NCBI GenBank assembly: GCA_006538405.1
Contig: BJKQ01000005.1
Span: 248,001 to 312,000, forward strand
Origin: Hansfordia pulvinata
Lineage: Eukaryota; Ascomycota; Sordariomycetes; Xylariales
Length of the DNA: 64,000 nucleotides
Reading direction: 5' to 3'
The notes below the pieces were generated by a model that had not been told where the DNA came from, did not search any database, and worked only from the letters and a program-made list of their open reading frames with translations. A program made the translations under genes and the position numbers. Positions 47,201-59,404 of this stretch are shown here, piece after piece; positions within the stretch are counted from its first letter, which is position 1, and each line of letters begins with the position of its first letter.

Positions 47201-47928
47201 CACATTGTCAAGCACGAGCAGCACCCACGGCAGAGCCGAGAATCCAGCGTGCCAGCCTGCGCAACCGCCAGTAGCCTCACCCACAGGGGGTCGGCCCCAT
47301 GGCCTAGTGACATGCATTAGGAGCTTATTCTCACTCAGGGTCGGGACGAGGAGGGTGGGCAGCACGAGAAAGCCGTCCAAGATGGGTCGGTCCGTTTTGA
47401 CTGTCACCGGGGATATACTTGTACCATTTCGGGAACAGCCCAGGTCTGGACGCTGCGGGTGCCCGTGAGTGGCTGCGTAGGTGCTCCGCCCGCACCGCCG
47501 CTCGTGCAAGGAAAAGAGGTGGAGGAGAGGGTTTGCTGGCGGCTGGTGAGCTTGACGGAGGCAGAGGCAGGGCACATCCAAGCCTGTGCAGAGCAGCACA
47601 ACTCCCATCCTATCATGATGGGGCTGATTAGGCACCAGCCTGGCCAGGAGAGATAATCAACGGGCCAGTATCATGTCGGCGTGTGAAGGCAGGACCTGGC
47701 ATGGAGGCCAGGATGCCTCTTGACGTGATGCGACGCGATGCGACGTGACAACCCGGGATCGTGGGCTCTGATGAATACCAAAGATGCCCACGAGTGCCCC
47801 CCCCCTCCCCTCCCCCTCCCCTCCGCCCCCACGCTGCCTCCGGTGTACGCTCCGCTGCCTCGCTGGCATATCAAGGCGCAACACATTTCTTCCTTCGAGC
47901 TTCATTGCCTCGTCCCCGTCGATGCTGG

Positions 47929-48050
<122 letters not shown>

Positions 48051-49392
48051 TCCGCGCGCGTGAGCACCCTGCCCCCCATTCACAAGAGGAGAAACCACTT
48101 GTCGCCAACAGGCCCGGCAAAACGGCGAGGCAAGGTGAGGTCGGATGCTGCCGGGAGCATTGTGCGCGGAGCAAGGGAGGGGCAAGAGGGGCTGCAGATG
48201 GATGTGCGCCTGCCAATGCCGTGGCTTCTGTTTGGCGGTGGGCCATTGGTGGTGGTCAAGAGTATTGCGGCGTCCCGGATCAAGGGCCGCGTCTTGATCG
48301 ACACGAAGACGCAGGCCTGGCCGGGCAGCCGCATTGTCGAACCCGAGCTGGGTTAGCAGCAGCTTGTTGATTGGCACGCATGCAAGCCCTCTGGCCTGAC
48401 CGATCCACGACGGGCCCCATCTGCTCCAAGCTTCCAAGTGGCCGCCGTCGCCAGACTTTCCCGCCGCCGCGGCGCGCGCGCGCCTGTGGACGATTCCCCA
48501 CCACCTTGTAGCAAAGGTGCCTGTGCCAGTTTACACCTCCGCAGCGCCTGCCCAGGTCGTGCCAGGTCCATCCGAGTCAAGGCCCCGATCGTCATGACAG
48601 GGTTGGCATCTCTTGCCACCTTTGGGCACCGGAGGCGAGAGCGGGCAGGAGAATTTTCCATGCTGGACTAAGCCGGCGCTACCTGGCTTTGGCGGGCTTC
48701 CACCTCGCCCCCTAGCTGTCGATGATGCGTCGGCGACTGAGTATGGATGTGTGCGAGGAGTTTCCGTGTCGTGTACTCGTAGTATTCTCGATAGGGGAGT
48801 GAGGGGTACTCGTACTATAGGGTTGAGCGGGTCTCCTTGCTTGCGCAAGTTCAAGAACACACTCGTAGACCGGCAGTACGAGTAGGCTATGCAGTGGAGA
48901 ATCCCCATGCATTTGTGGCTGGGCGCGGACAGAGTGCTCGGGAACGTACCAAAGCCTGCGTGCCTGCGTGCCACATAATTGAAGTTTTGGGGTTGTGGTT
49001 GCGCGGTGCCATTGTGCACGCCTGTCATCAGTCTGCACGTACTCCGTATAACCTATCAAATTGTGTTAGAGTGCTGCCCCCAGTTGACCCCCACCCGCGT
49101 CCCTCGTGAGGCGCCCCTCCGCAGCCACCAGACCGCTGAAGGTCAATTGTCATAGGTTCGATTGGCTCGCGTCTGGATCCCGTCGAAACGATCGTGAAAG
49201 ATGCCCGCGGGTGGCTTCATGCCCATCAGCCTCACTCATGCTTACGCAGATGTCGTGGGGTTCGCCCTCCTTTCTTTTTACTGTTCATCCACACCTTGGC
49301 TGGCATGCCATGTGCCCAATGTGTCTCAGTCCGAGATACACTCGACGCGTCATCCTCAGCGGCCAGAAAGGTTCGTGAATTATGAATAACAG

Positions 49393-49412
49393 ATACTCGT
49401 ACTTACGAGTAT
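49393..49412. repeat. Perfect 9-bp inverted repeat built from TACTCGTA
   Basis: ATACTCGTA, two bases, then TACGAGTAT. This is the most complete example of the TACTCGTA/TACGAGTA words that recur in this window's non-coding DNA. Confidence 0.85.
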
Positions 49413-52400
49413 CACAACAGCATGAGCTGCCGCTTTCAGCAGAAAGCAAGCTCCGACTTATGTGGGGTAGCCATGGCTGCGTGTTTCTGCTTAATAGTCC
49501 TGATACGGCCGGGCCATTTGACAAGATGACGGATCCGTCCCATATCTCCGCCCGCACACCACATTCGCATGTGGCAGATTCTGCTAGCTGGCTCTTATGA
49601 CTCCTGACATGCACGCTGGCACTATCAGCTCTCTGTGAACCGGTCAGTATGGGAAAGCTGTTAGCACGGGGATGAGGCGGCCTGAGGGCGCGCTGGCGCT
49701 GCTGCTGCCTCGCGTAGATAGATGGCGTCAGCCGCCTCACTCAGCACGGCATGAGTTAGCCATGGCACCACGCCAAAGCACAAGCATCATGGGACTGCGC
49801 CCACCAATCCAGCGTACCCCCTTTGTGTTTCGCCTTGCTCGTCCTCGGTCAGCCTGCGAGCAGAGCTGCAGGAGGCCACGAGGCTCCACCATGCCGATTG
49901 AACTCTACCCCGTTGGAACAGGGCAAGGTACCCACTGACGGCAGACAATCAGAAGAATACGCGTACATGTTCCACTGTACGAGTCTTCGCTTTACCTTGC
50001 CGCCCGCATTTTTCCCGTTCCGGAATGCACGCCCACATTGGCCTCGTACGAGTAGCTCTTTGGGTCTCGGCAGATGTGCAGTCTTCTTGGAAGGCGAGGA
50101 GAAGTGTAGTAAGTGCAGGCCATCCAGATACCTGGTAATAAGCACGCCGCACGTCTGGTTGGCAAGACAGCTCCGACCGGGGCACACGAGAGGCGGCTCG
50201 GGCTCTCGGGGTGTTCTGATAGGCGCGAGAAGGAACGTGTTGGTGGGGAAGAACGCGGGACCGACCTGGCCCAGTTGGTAGAGATTAGGAGGCTCTGTGG
50301 CTACCTACTCATATGTGCAGTGTGCCGCAGTACTCGTAGTGACAGTCGTCTAATTCTTAAGGTGGCCATCGCGTGGGCCACATCCGAATATTCGCAGGCC
50401 AGCTGGAGAAAGAGGACTGTTTGTGCTTTCTCGACGTGACAGGCCGTCCGGTGCTCGCGGCACCGCAGTCGGTGGTTCATCGTCGCTCCGGGCCGGCTAA
50501 CTAGCATGGATGCAGCTTGGCAGACAGGCCGCTCAGCTTGGCGAGGCCGCTTCGACGTTGGCTGCTGCGGCGGGTCCGTCGGGTCGGCTCCAATCATCAG
50601 GCCGGGTTATGTAAAGCAGGGGCGGTCTCGGATCGACGGACGGGGACAAAAGGCCGCTTCGGTGGTGGATGGAATCAGAATGAGTAATGGCCACGGCCGT
50701 GGGGGAGAGGGAGGAAGGATGGACTAGATGTCCTTTGTACCTTATCTTGATGCTCAGCCGCGCACCCGATGGCCCCGCACATTTCCAACACAGGCACGCC
50801 GGATGAGCAATGGATGGGGGTGTCGTTGAGCGGTCTCTTCGGTGACTGGTATTCATGATGAGTTCAGGCCAGCAAGGGTGACGACAGAGATTCTTCGTGA
50901 GGGAGGGCGGATGTCAAAAGGACCGTCGCAGGTGTCCATTACCAATGGAACCGATATGAATCCGTCTGGAAGGGTCGGTCTAAGAAGGCACCCTAATAAG
51001 GTGCCATGTACCTTACTTACAGAAGGCAGGCACGAGGCCACTCCCGTCCAGCCCCGAGTTCGCAGCCTCACTCCTCCGTGACAATACATCCATGTACGGA
51101 AACTTCCATTCTCCTATTTCCGTCGCAGACCTGTATTGAGGTGCTGACATGTAGGTATCCAACCGCGGCTCCTGTGCGCCGAGATTGGATCTACGGATAC
51201 GAGTTCTTTGGGTACGATATAACAGCGTGCACATGTCCGCGCCCGGACGATTTCAATCTCCCTCATCCAGATGAGATGTTCAGTAAGATGGTACGGAGGT
51301 GGATGGATGTCTGTCAACATGAATGATCCATAGATGCTGAGCCGTCCCTAGTGTACTTAAGTAGCTTAAGGTACTCGATTGTGTACCAACATTGAAGGCT
51401 TCTAGGAAAGGGCGACGGGTTTACGGTGATCAAGTCAGTCGATGGAAATAACGGCATCTCTGACAGAACCAGGCCCGCACGGCACCTCGAATGACCTTGG
51501 TAGGTAAGTACCTACCTCTACAGCCTACCTCCCAGTACCTCCGTCACCACCGAACGACACACTGGAGCTGGTTTTGGGCTGAGGAGGTTTAAATGTAGAC
51601 CCGAGGTCCACTATTTACCTCCTGTACATGAATTTTACTTATGTGGATTGGCACACATTGATGAGGTATGTACGGTTAGGTACTGGACTCGGTGACTAGG
51701 CGACTGGCTCCGATAGGCAGCTCCGGGCCGACATCATCGGTATCGCTGCGATCGCGGCTCGCCCCCCTCTCTGCTTACATGGATGTACCGGCCACTCACT
51801 ACCTGCCTCAACCACCAGAACCATTGACGTACTCGTACATCCATCCATATCCATCGTGTGCACGCTTTCAGGTTCCAAGGCCGCACCTCGCCGCCGCCAC
51901 CAACACCACCAACACCACCACCACCACCACCACCACCTCACACCCAAACGTCCCGCCCACTGCCGGCCGTCCGCGTGGCAGAGACCAGAGGCATCAGAAA
52001 CGTGGACGCCCAGCGCATCAATCGTTGTTGTACTCGCCAAGCGTCAATCGGTTCTGCTGCTGGACTGCCTCTCCTACATACTTTCACTCGCCTCGCGACT
52101 CGGCTTTCCTCCTCTCCTCCCATCACCTTACCCCCCAATATCACATCCCACGCCCCCCTCCTCCTCCCCGTCTCGCCGGCTGTCCCTTGTCCCCCTGTCC
52201 GTCCCCGTCCGTTCCTGGGTCGCCCGCCCAGACCAAGAAACAGCCCGTCCACCCGGCGCCCCGTCCGGCCTGGCCTGCTACTCGTATCTCTCCGTGGTTA
52301 TCATTTTTTTCTTCCAATCTACACGGCACAAACCTCTCACAGCATTGATTGGCTTTTCTCCCTCTTCCCCCGCCGCCTCGCTGGCCCGGACGTCTACCTT

Positions 52401-52449
52401 TTGTTTCGCTTCCTGGGCACGACCCTCGCAAACCCCCATTGTCGTCACC

Positions 52450-55400
52450 ATGTCTGACCACGGTGCCGCCGCCTCACCAGGTAAGCCAATCTGATCCACC
52501 CCTCCCTCGCCCTCGAGCCACCTTCTCCCAATGCCCAACGACAGCCTGCCGCCGCGCCAGCCCGTGATCGCAACCCCGCCCCTCCCTCCCCCCCCCCCCC
52601 CCCCCCAAAAGAGAAAAAATGCCCCCCTGCTTCATCTTGCCCGCTCCTCTGCCTGCTTGCCTGCCTGCCTGTCTGCCCAGCCCAGTCAAGCTATCGTCGC
52701 TCGCTCGCCCTGTCCTTTCCAGTCCCACGCACGCACAGTCGCGCCGTCGCACTGCGGCGCATCATCGCATGCCGTCGCACTGCGGCGCATCATCGCATGC
52801 CGTCGCACCCGCGCCGGGTTGGCCCATGCAGCCATGGCACTCGGCGTCCGCAGGGATGGGCACCTGCATGCACGCACGTATGCACGCACGCAAGCGCAGG
52901 CTCATGAGGTCGCCCTGCCCGCCTCCACTGGTCCACAGGCTACGATGCCTAAGGCTCTCGTCGTTGAGAGCGAGGCGGAGGGGCAGATGGGCAGCAAGAC
53001 AGAGAAGAAGGGAAGATTGTGTATGGTGGCGCACGGACAAGACACATACAGCGTTGCGTCACAGCGAGCCCATCCAGGCACTCGATAGTAGCCACTTGCA
53101 CTACATACCTACCTACTCAATTGCTTCCTCATTGCAGCAGGCAGCTCTGCTTCCTCGCCCCTCCATCAGCCCCTTCCCACGCCCCCCGTTCATGTTTCGA
53201 TCCGTCTTTGGTCTCATCACTAACCGCGCCCGTCCGGCATCCCAGTCGATCCCAAGGAGGACCTTGGATCTGTCGGGAAACACGGGGCCGTCCCAGGCCT
53301 TGTGGACCCTGCGCCCGCCGTGCGCTTTGCTTCCAATGTAGAAGAGATCGATCCTCCCGCTCCTTTGCAGGGGCCTTCCCACGGCCCAGACGACGACAAG
53401 CCCACCGACAGCACCGCCAGCACCACCACAAGCACCGCCGCCAGCGACCTGGCCGCCGCCGTCCCGTCTGACGCGACCCCCGAACAAATCCAAGCCCTCA
53501 CGAATTCACTGCGCGGCGCCAAGCTCCAGGAGCAGCGCATGCAGAGCTTCGCATTCGAGCCCATGTCTCTGCCATGTTCCAGGGTATGTCTGCTTTGGTT
53601 TGGTTTGGTTTCCTCTCCTGCCGTTTGCCCTCTCTCCCGCTCTCTGTCAGCCCGCCTGCCCTTATCTCCTACCGCCCGTCCCTATATCCGGACGCCTACC
53701 CGCCTTTACCCCATGTTTCACTCACCGGGCCTCCGTCCTGCATTCTCACCCGAGTGCCCACCTCTTTGTCCCGCTCCCAGCGCCGCAGCCCTCCCCCACC
53801 CCCTTCGTGCCCAGGAATCCCTGCCGCCCCAATCCCGCCGCCCGCGCAAGTGCACTTTGCTTTTAACTAGTCCCCTTCCACTCGTCGCCGGCCACACACG
53901 CGCCTTTCCCGCTTCTTTCCCGCCTGTCTCACCTGCAACCGATCCAATCTTCAGCAAGATCCGTTAGATGTCGATCCTAGATTACCGCTTCGTTTATCAC
54001 TATCGCGACTCGTACGGATGAGTCGATCGTCCCGCTTACCCTTTCCCTCCCCAGGTGCCCTCGAATGATACATCCCCTGGTGCAACTCCCAGCAAAGTTA
54101 CAGTCCAGTCGGTCACAGATCGCCCGGAATGACGACCGCTGGGCGCAACGACCTGGCCTCCCCGCCGCTGACCCCGGCCGGCACGTCGGCGGTCCACGAG
54201 TCTTCGCAAAAGAGCCCCGGCCCAACCCTCCCTCCCTCCGACTCAGCAGCTTCATTCGACTCGCAAGCGATAACGCCGCAGGCCTCCGGTCAGGAACCGA
54301 AACCTGGTCTGCGCATCGAGCTGCCCCATCGCCCGGCCTCGACCGACAACATCTCCCAGAAGACCACCGCCGTCGACGAGCGGGATGACCAGACCAAATC
54401 GCACCGCAGAAGCATGTTCACCGGCGGGCTCGGTGGCCAGTCTCTTCCGGTCTCGCGCGAGACTAGCCCCTCCCGCTCGAACCGGGCCTCGATGCATTAC
54501 TCTCGGCCATTTACACCCCAGGGGACGCCAACGATCCGTACGCCGCCAATAAGCGCCCTGCTCAAACCAAGGGCTCCAGCATCGACCAGAGATTCATTTT
54601 TAGCAGGAAAAAGAAGCACAGCCCGACGCCTAGCACGGCCACCAGCATCTCGTCCAAGTCGGATAAACGGTCATCCGGATTCTTCGGTTTGGGCAAAGGG
54701 GCCGATCTGTCGCCGGCGGGCACTGAGCACAGCCACTCCAGTTCCATGGCGAATCTGAAGCGATTCTTCAAGTCGGATCCTCACAAGTCCAAGAAATCGT
54801 CCCCAGCAGCCAGTCGGGCAGCCACGCCTAATCCTTCTTCGAGATCTCTGCACCAAGTCCCCTTTGCCGACGACCACGGACTGACCTCCAAGTACGGCAA
54901 GATTGGGAGGGTCCTCGGGTCGGGCGCCGGAGGCTCCGTGAAGCTGATGCGCCGAGCGGAGGACAGCACCGTGTTTGCCGTCAAGGAGTTCCGGCCTCGT
55001 CATTCCTATGAGTCTGAAAAGGAGTATGTTAAGAAACTGACGGCCGAGTTCTGCGTCGGCTCTGCCCTTCACCACGGCAATATTATCGAAACCCTGGATA
55101 TCGTACAAGAGAAGGGGAAGTGGTACGAGGTGATGGAGTACGCCCCCTTCGACCTGTTTGCCATCGTCATGACAGGCCGCATGTCCAAGGCAGAGGTTAA
55201 TTGCTGCTTCCTTCAAATCCTGAGCGGCGTCACCTACCTCCACAGCTCGGGTCTGGCCCACCGAGATCTCAAGTTGGACAATGTCGTTGTTAGCGAATAT
55301 GGCATTATGAAGATCATCGACTTCGGCAGCGCTCATGTTTTCAACTATCCATTCGAAAGCGAACTCGTCCTTGCGAGTGGTAAGTCACCGCCCTCCATTC

Positions 55401-56037
55401 GCACCCAAACTCGCCCTCCTTCTAACACAACGTGACAGGTGTTGTCGGCTCAGACCCCTACCTTGCCCCTGAGGTGTACGATGAACGCAAATACGACCCG
55501 TCGGCTGTGGACATATGGTCATTGGCCATTATCTTCTGCTGCATGTCATTGCGCAGGTTTCCTTGGAAAGTGCCAAGGCTTACAGATAACTCCTATAAGC
55601 TTTTCGCGTCAGAGCCCACTCCGGGCCATGACCCGAAGCAGTTGGTTCTCCCGAACCGTGAACCGGCAGAACAAACGACCCAAGAACCATGCTCGCAGGA
55701 CGCACCCAAGCAGCAGCCCCAGGGCCATAGCAGAGCCGAATCTGTTGTGTCGGCAGCACCATCGGGTCAGACAGAAGGCTCCCAGCAGACGCAGCAGTCT
55801 GGTCAGCAAAAGGAGGTGATTAGGGGACCTTGGAGACTCTTGCGTCTGCTTCCCAGGGAAAGCCGATACATCATCGGCCGGATGTTGACGATCGACCCCA
55901 AGGAGCGTGCCAAGATGGCCGAGATCTTAGACGAGCCCTGGATATCGGACACTGTGATCTGTCGACAAGAAGGCGGAGTTGTGATCCAAGCAGACGGCCA
56001 CACCCACATCCTGGAGCCGCCGGCACCAGCCAAGTAG
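52450..56037 (+). CDS. Hal4/Sat4-like serine/threonine kinase with frame breaks in the N-terminal region
   Basis: Exon 1 52450-52480 ([10 protein letters not shown]) joins in phase to exon 2 53246-53583 ([18 protein letters not shown]...). Exon 3 runs from about 54055 to 55379 and exon 4 from 55439 to 56037. The kinase domain is intact: LGSGAGGSV glycine loop, FAVKEF lysine, HRDLKLDN catalytic loop, IDFGSAH and the APEV segment, the last reached after the 59-bp intron. A Gln/Ser-rich insert precedes the C-lobe end. The family (yeast Hal4/Sat4, Hal5) regulates potassium transport and permease stability; the long disordered Ser/Pro-rich N-terminus is typical. Oddity: exon 3 needs a one-base frame change between 54069 and 54129 (unless a weaker acceptor at 54092 is used) and another between 54467 and about 54490 to connect [11 protein letters not shown] to [13 protein letters not shown]. 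The 765-bp first intron is long for this window. Confidence 0.75.
52743..52808. repeat. 28-bp direct duplication in the first kinase intron
   Basis: Two exact 28-bp copies (52743-52770 and 52771-52798, starting GCCGTCGCACTGCGGCGCAT) plus ten bases of a third. Exact identity suggests recent slippage. It is in intronic DNA, followed by a GCACGCACG-type tract. Confidence 0.85.
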
Positions 56038-56955
56038 CCCGAGGCACAGCCGGCAACGGAAGAAGGGGCGACGAGCCGCAGCGATGTGCAAGATGGGGGC
56101 CGAAGAGCTCCAAGATGAGATATCCGTGTCAGAAATTGTGCCAGCGACTTGGATCCGACGGAACGTGATGAGAGGAGCTGGATGACTCCGTCTTCGAGCG
56201 CGATAATGAATCGTTGATTTGCGCTGCCAGTGTTTTATAAAGGGGCCAATGGAGTCAGCGGTGCAAGGATACAAAGCAGGTTTAGAGGGTATTGTTTTTT
56301 GTCTCTGATTGTTCTTCATTTCGCTTCTTCTACTTTTCTTTGCTCGCGTCATCCTCCACTGCGGGAAAGACGATGCTCGCTCGATGCCATTGGAGGTTCA
56401 ATGGGGGTCACGGCATTAGAACGGAAGGTGCACATAGAGTCTTTCTGGGTTTATAGGTGCATAGTCAGATGAGGCTATATCGAAGAAGCGACTGTTTAGA
56501 GGGAACATGTTCACGTTACGATTGTTGCTGGCAGCTACGTGTATCGCTGTGTTTATGAAATCACCTAGCGCGGTGCAAGTTTAGACAGGATGTTTCAGTT
56601 CTCACTCTTGTGCACCGAGACAGCGGTGCGCATCACGAGAACTAGGTGTCATGATATCGACGGTAGGTAACCTCGTCCTAATCAAATTCCTCAAGCCACC
56701 TCACGTTGGCTACGTGTGGGCCGCAACCGATCTGTTTCTATCAACAGGGCGATGAGGGTTTTGGAAGATTGGTATAAACGAGAAGACAATTTCTGCTAAT
56801 CTGTGGGCTTGTTGACTGGCTTGGGATAGAGCCATCAAGTCCCAGGCTGCCCGTCCTCGGTTTGCCCGAATCTGACCTCACTGAGCTGCCTGCAGATTTC
56901 GGTCTGAGGCAGGCCAGCCGAGGCCGCCCATGGCCTCGGTTGCTGGCCGTTCTAC
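56038..56955. other. Kinase 3' flank
   Basis: About 0.9 kb, more AT-rich than the surroundings after 56230. It probably contains the kinase 3' UTR. No gene recognised. Confidence 0.55.
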
Positions 56956-57320
56956 TCATCTCGGCCTCAGCTTGCCGGCGGCAAAGTAGGAGTCGGCCCT
57001 CCATCTCTCGAACTTGCTGTCATGGTTGTGGTCGCGGAGGTGATCGATCATTGGAAAGGGCTTGCTGGGATCATCGTACGCCTCTTGCGCCCGCCTCACG
57101 ACGGCTTCGATGGTGGACTTCTTCTTGGAGTCCACCATCTTCTTGGAGCGCATAAAGAACTCGTCCTCTGCGATGACGAGGTAGTATACCTGGTTGTGGT
57201 TCATAAATGCTCGCGGCCTCCGCCGGCGTGAGAACCGTGAAGTCAGCCTCAGCGATCGTATAGCCTAACAGGTCGTCCTTGCACTCCGTGAACAGTTAGC
57301 ACTCGCGGTGTAAGCGCAGA
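56956..57320 (-). pseudogene. Gene relic of unknown family, frame-broken
   Basis: On the minus strand, 57204-56956 encodes MNHNQVYYLVIAEDEFFMRS, then a basic, charged segment ending at a stop, with good amino-acid composition. Directly upstream (about 57300-57205) another frame reads LFTECKDDLLGYTIAEADFT and then VLTPAEAASIY. The two look like one protein separated by a single-base frame change near 57205. No start with plausible context, no splice signals and no partner exons were found, and the flank at 57400-57530 is AT-rich. I do not recognise the family. The alternative is a small intact gene of 82 residues. Confidence 0.4.
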
Positions 57321-58349
57321 TTGCCTATAAGGCGTGACGCGCGCTGCTCTGTGAGGGATTAGGCTAGGCAGGTCGGAAATGCCGAGTTACGTGAGATGGT
57401 TCAAAGATAGAGAGACCGAAAGAAGTGGAGAGCCGTGAATTATATAAACGGCTTTACAAGTTCCCCAGCGCAGTTCCGCTCTCTTAATTACCTACCTTCT
57501 CTATGATAGCGATATCAATAGAAACCCGAACTCACAAGAGAAGGCCGGGTAGTCAACAAAGCGACCAAGGAGCCGGCGCAGGTGCTGGGAAGTCGGGTTA
57601 ATCGTCGCGGACCGCAGCCTCCAAGCAAGAAAACGCCACTCCAATTTTTTACAGTCAGAATGTATGCAAATATGCTAACAACCTGGGATAATGGCACGCA
57701 CTTTAGCGGTGACGAAGGTCGGCCAGACACCATCAGGCGGTGCCTGCAAGCAGGCCCGGCAAGACCTCAGGCTGTCGTGTCCCCATCGCACGCGGCCGAG
57801 GTCGAAGCGGGGTGACGGATGGAAATTCCCAAGCAGAAATGGCAGCCGAGCGCTCGCCACCTTGCTGACTTGACGAAGGCCTGCACAGGGTGATAGCAAC
57901 GAACCGTCTCGTAGTGTGCGAGTTGATTGTCCGTGTTCGGTGAAGCTCACGAGGCTCGTAGTGTGCTCTCACGTGAGACTCGACCGGCGTCAGGGGCGGG
58001 CCAGAGCCAGAGACTGGCGAAACGGCGCTATCAAACGTCTTAAACAACTCTGCTTCGGTGGACAACATTATCTTGTTGTTTTTTGTCTTATTTATCTTAT
58101 GAGGTTCCGAGATCACTTCACACGTCCTGCCCACGAGCATGCCTAAACCTCGAATCCGGCAGTGAGACATGAAACTGGATGCAATCGCTGGATTGGATTA
58201 GGTAATGCCTGAACATGTGCACGAGTACACTTGTCAGCCGGCTGCCCGGATGCCCGGCCGAGCCCCCGATAGTTCAAAAGCAAGGTGCCTGCAGGTGCTG
58301 AATGGAAGTGGAGGCCCCCTACGCCCCTGGAGAGAGCAGCGTCCAACCC

Positions 58350-58427
58350 AGGCGGCTTCCAGGCGGCTTTCAGGCGGCTTCCAGGCGGACCGGCCACGGC
58401 CTGGGCGGCCTGGGCGGCCTGGGCGCC
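58350..58427. repeat. Two adjacent short tandem repeats
   Basis: An 11-bp unit (AGGCGGCTTCC) repeats 3.6 times at 58350-58389, and a 9-bp unit (CTGGGCGGC) repeats three times at 58401-58427. They lie 270-340 bp upstream of the Hsp10 start. Confidence 0.8.
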
Positions 58428-58499
58428 GCAACTCGGCGGGCCGGAAAAACCGGGCGACCCACAGAACGCCTTGGATGGGCACTCGCGTCGACAGCCGTG

Positions 58500-58542
58500 A
58501 TTGGCTCAGACTTCGAATGTGGGGCGGCCTTCGAGACCTTTC
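58500..58542 (+). promoter_or_regulatory. CCAAT box and candidate heat-shock element of hsp10
   Basis: ATTGG (reverse CCAAT) at 58500-58504. At 58530-58542, TTC-GA-GAC-CT-TTC gives three pentamer-spaced units, two perfect and one with GAC for GAA, the spacing bound by heat-shock factor. The sites are about 150-190 bp upstream of the ATG, as expected for a chaperonin gene. Binding is inferred only. Confidence 0.4.
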
Positions 58543-58692
58543 CAATTCCAAAACGAGGTCGGCCATTTCGCGATAGCTTCACGCACCTCTTCCCTCCTGC
58601 TCTTCTTCCACCCACCCCCATTGCCCACCGTTCTCAACTCACCCACATTCCGCCCTCTCTCCATCACGCCACCCTTCCGCTCTTCCGTCAAA

Positions 58693-59404
58693 ATGGTAAG
58701 CCATGCCCCGGGGCCTCGTACGAGGCCCCTCTGCTGCTCGGTTCTTCGTCGCCACCGTCGCGTGCTCTCTCTGTCGCCCCTGCGCGACGGCGATCGCGAC
58801 GGTGTCGTCCCTGTCACCTCTGCGCGCTGGTGATGCGCACGCACACCTGCTCTGCTCCCGTCCATAACATCCTTGCATCTCACTCTGTCTCTGTCCGAAT
58901 GAGGCTGGCTGACACATCCGCTCCCCGCGTTCTGCAGTCTTCCGCTTTCCGCTCCATCAAGTCGCTGGTCCCCCTGATGGACCGCGTCCTCGTCCAGCGC
59001 ATCAAGGCCGAGACCAAGACCGCCGGCGGCATCTTCCTGCCCGAGTCCAGCGTCAAGGAGCTCAACGAGGCCAAGGTCCTCGCCGTCGGCCCCGGCGCCC
59101 TCGACCGCAACGGCCAGCGCGTCCCCATGGGCGTCGCCAACGGCGACCGCGTCCTGATCCCCCAGTTCGGCGGCTCCCCCGTCAAGGTTGGCGAGGAGGA
59201 GTTCCAGCTCTTCCGCGACAGCGAGTAAGTTCTTGCCCGATTCACAGCCCATGCGCGCACCCGCGCCCCATCGCCTTGTCCACAACTCCAATTGCGACGC
59301 CTGTGCCCGGCGAGCCCCCATTTCCGCGCTGGTGTCCATTTCTGCCACGACCTTGCTGACACTCCACCCTCCCTTTCAGGATCCTGGCCAAGATCAACGA
59401 ATAA
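58693..59404 (+). CDS. hsp10: Hsp10, mitochondrial 10-kDa co-chaperonin
   Basis: Three exons: 58693-58695, 58938-59224 and 59380-59404, encoding 104 residues, the standard length. Exon 1 is only the ATG; the donor GTAAGC follows at once. Spliced, it reads MSSAFRSIKSLVPLMDRVLV, with KTAGGIFLPES (the mobile-loop region that contacts Hsp60), NEAKVLAVGPGALD and GDRVLIPQFGGSPVKVGEEE, ending ILAKINE. The second intron (GTAAGT ... TTTCAG) restores the final seven codons; without splicing, the frame stops right after DSE. By family it caps the Hsp60 chamber in the mitochondrial matrix and is essential. A CCAAT box and a candidate heat-shock element lie upstream. Confidence 0.96.

Larger units (their letters stand above)
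57361..58692. other. Intergenic / Hsp10 promoter region
   Basis: About 1.3 kb: an AT-rich part at 57400-57680, then GC-rich DNA with short tandem repeats (58350-58427), then the CT-rich Hsp10 promoter and leader. No coding region recognised. Confidence 0.55.

Noticed and set aside
51006..51326. Short plus-strand frame ending RRWMDVCQHE
   Set aside because: It has some protein-like composition but no start context, splice signals or recognisable family.
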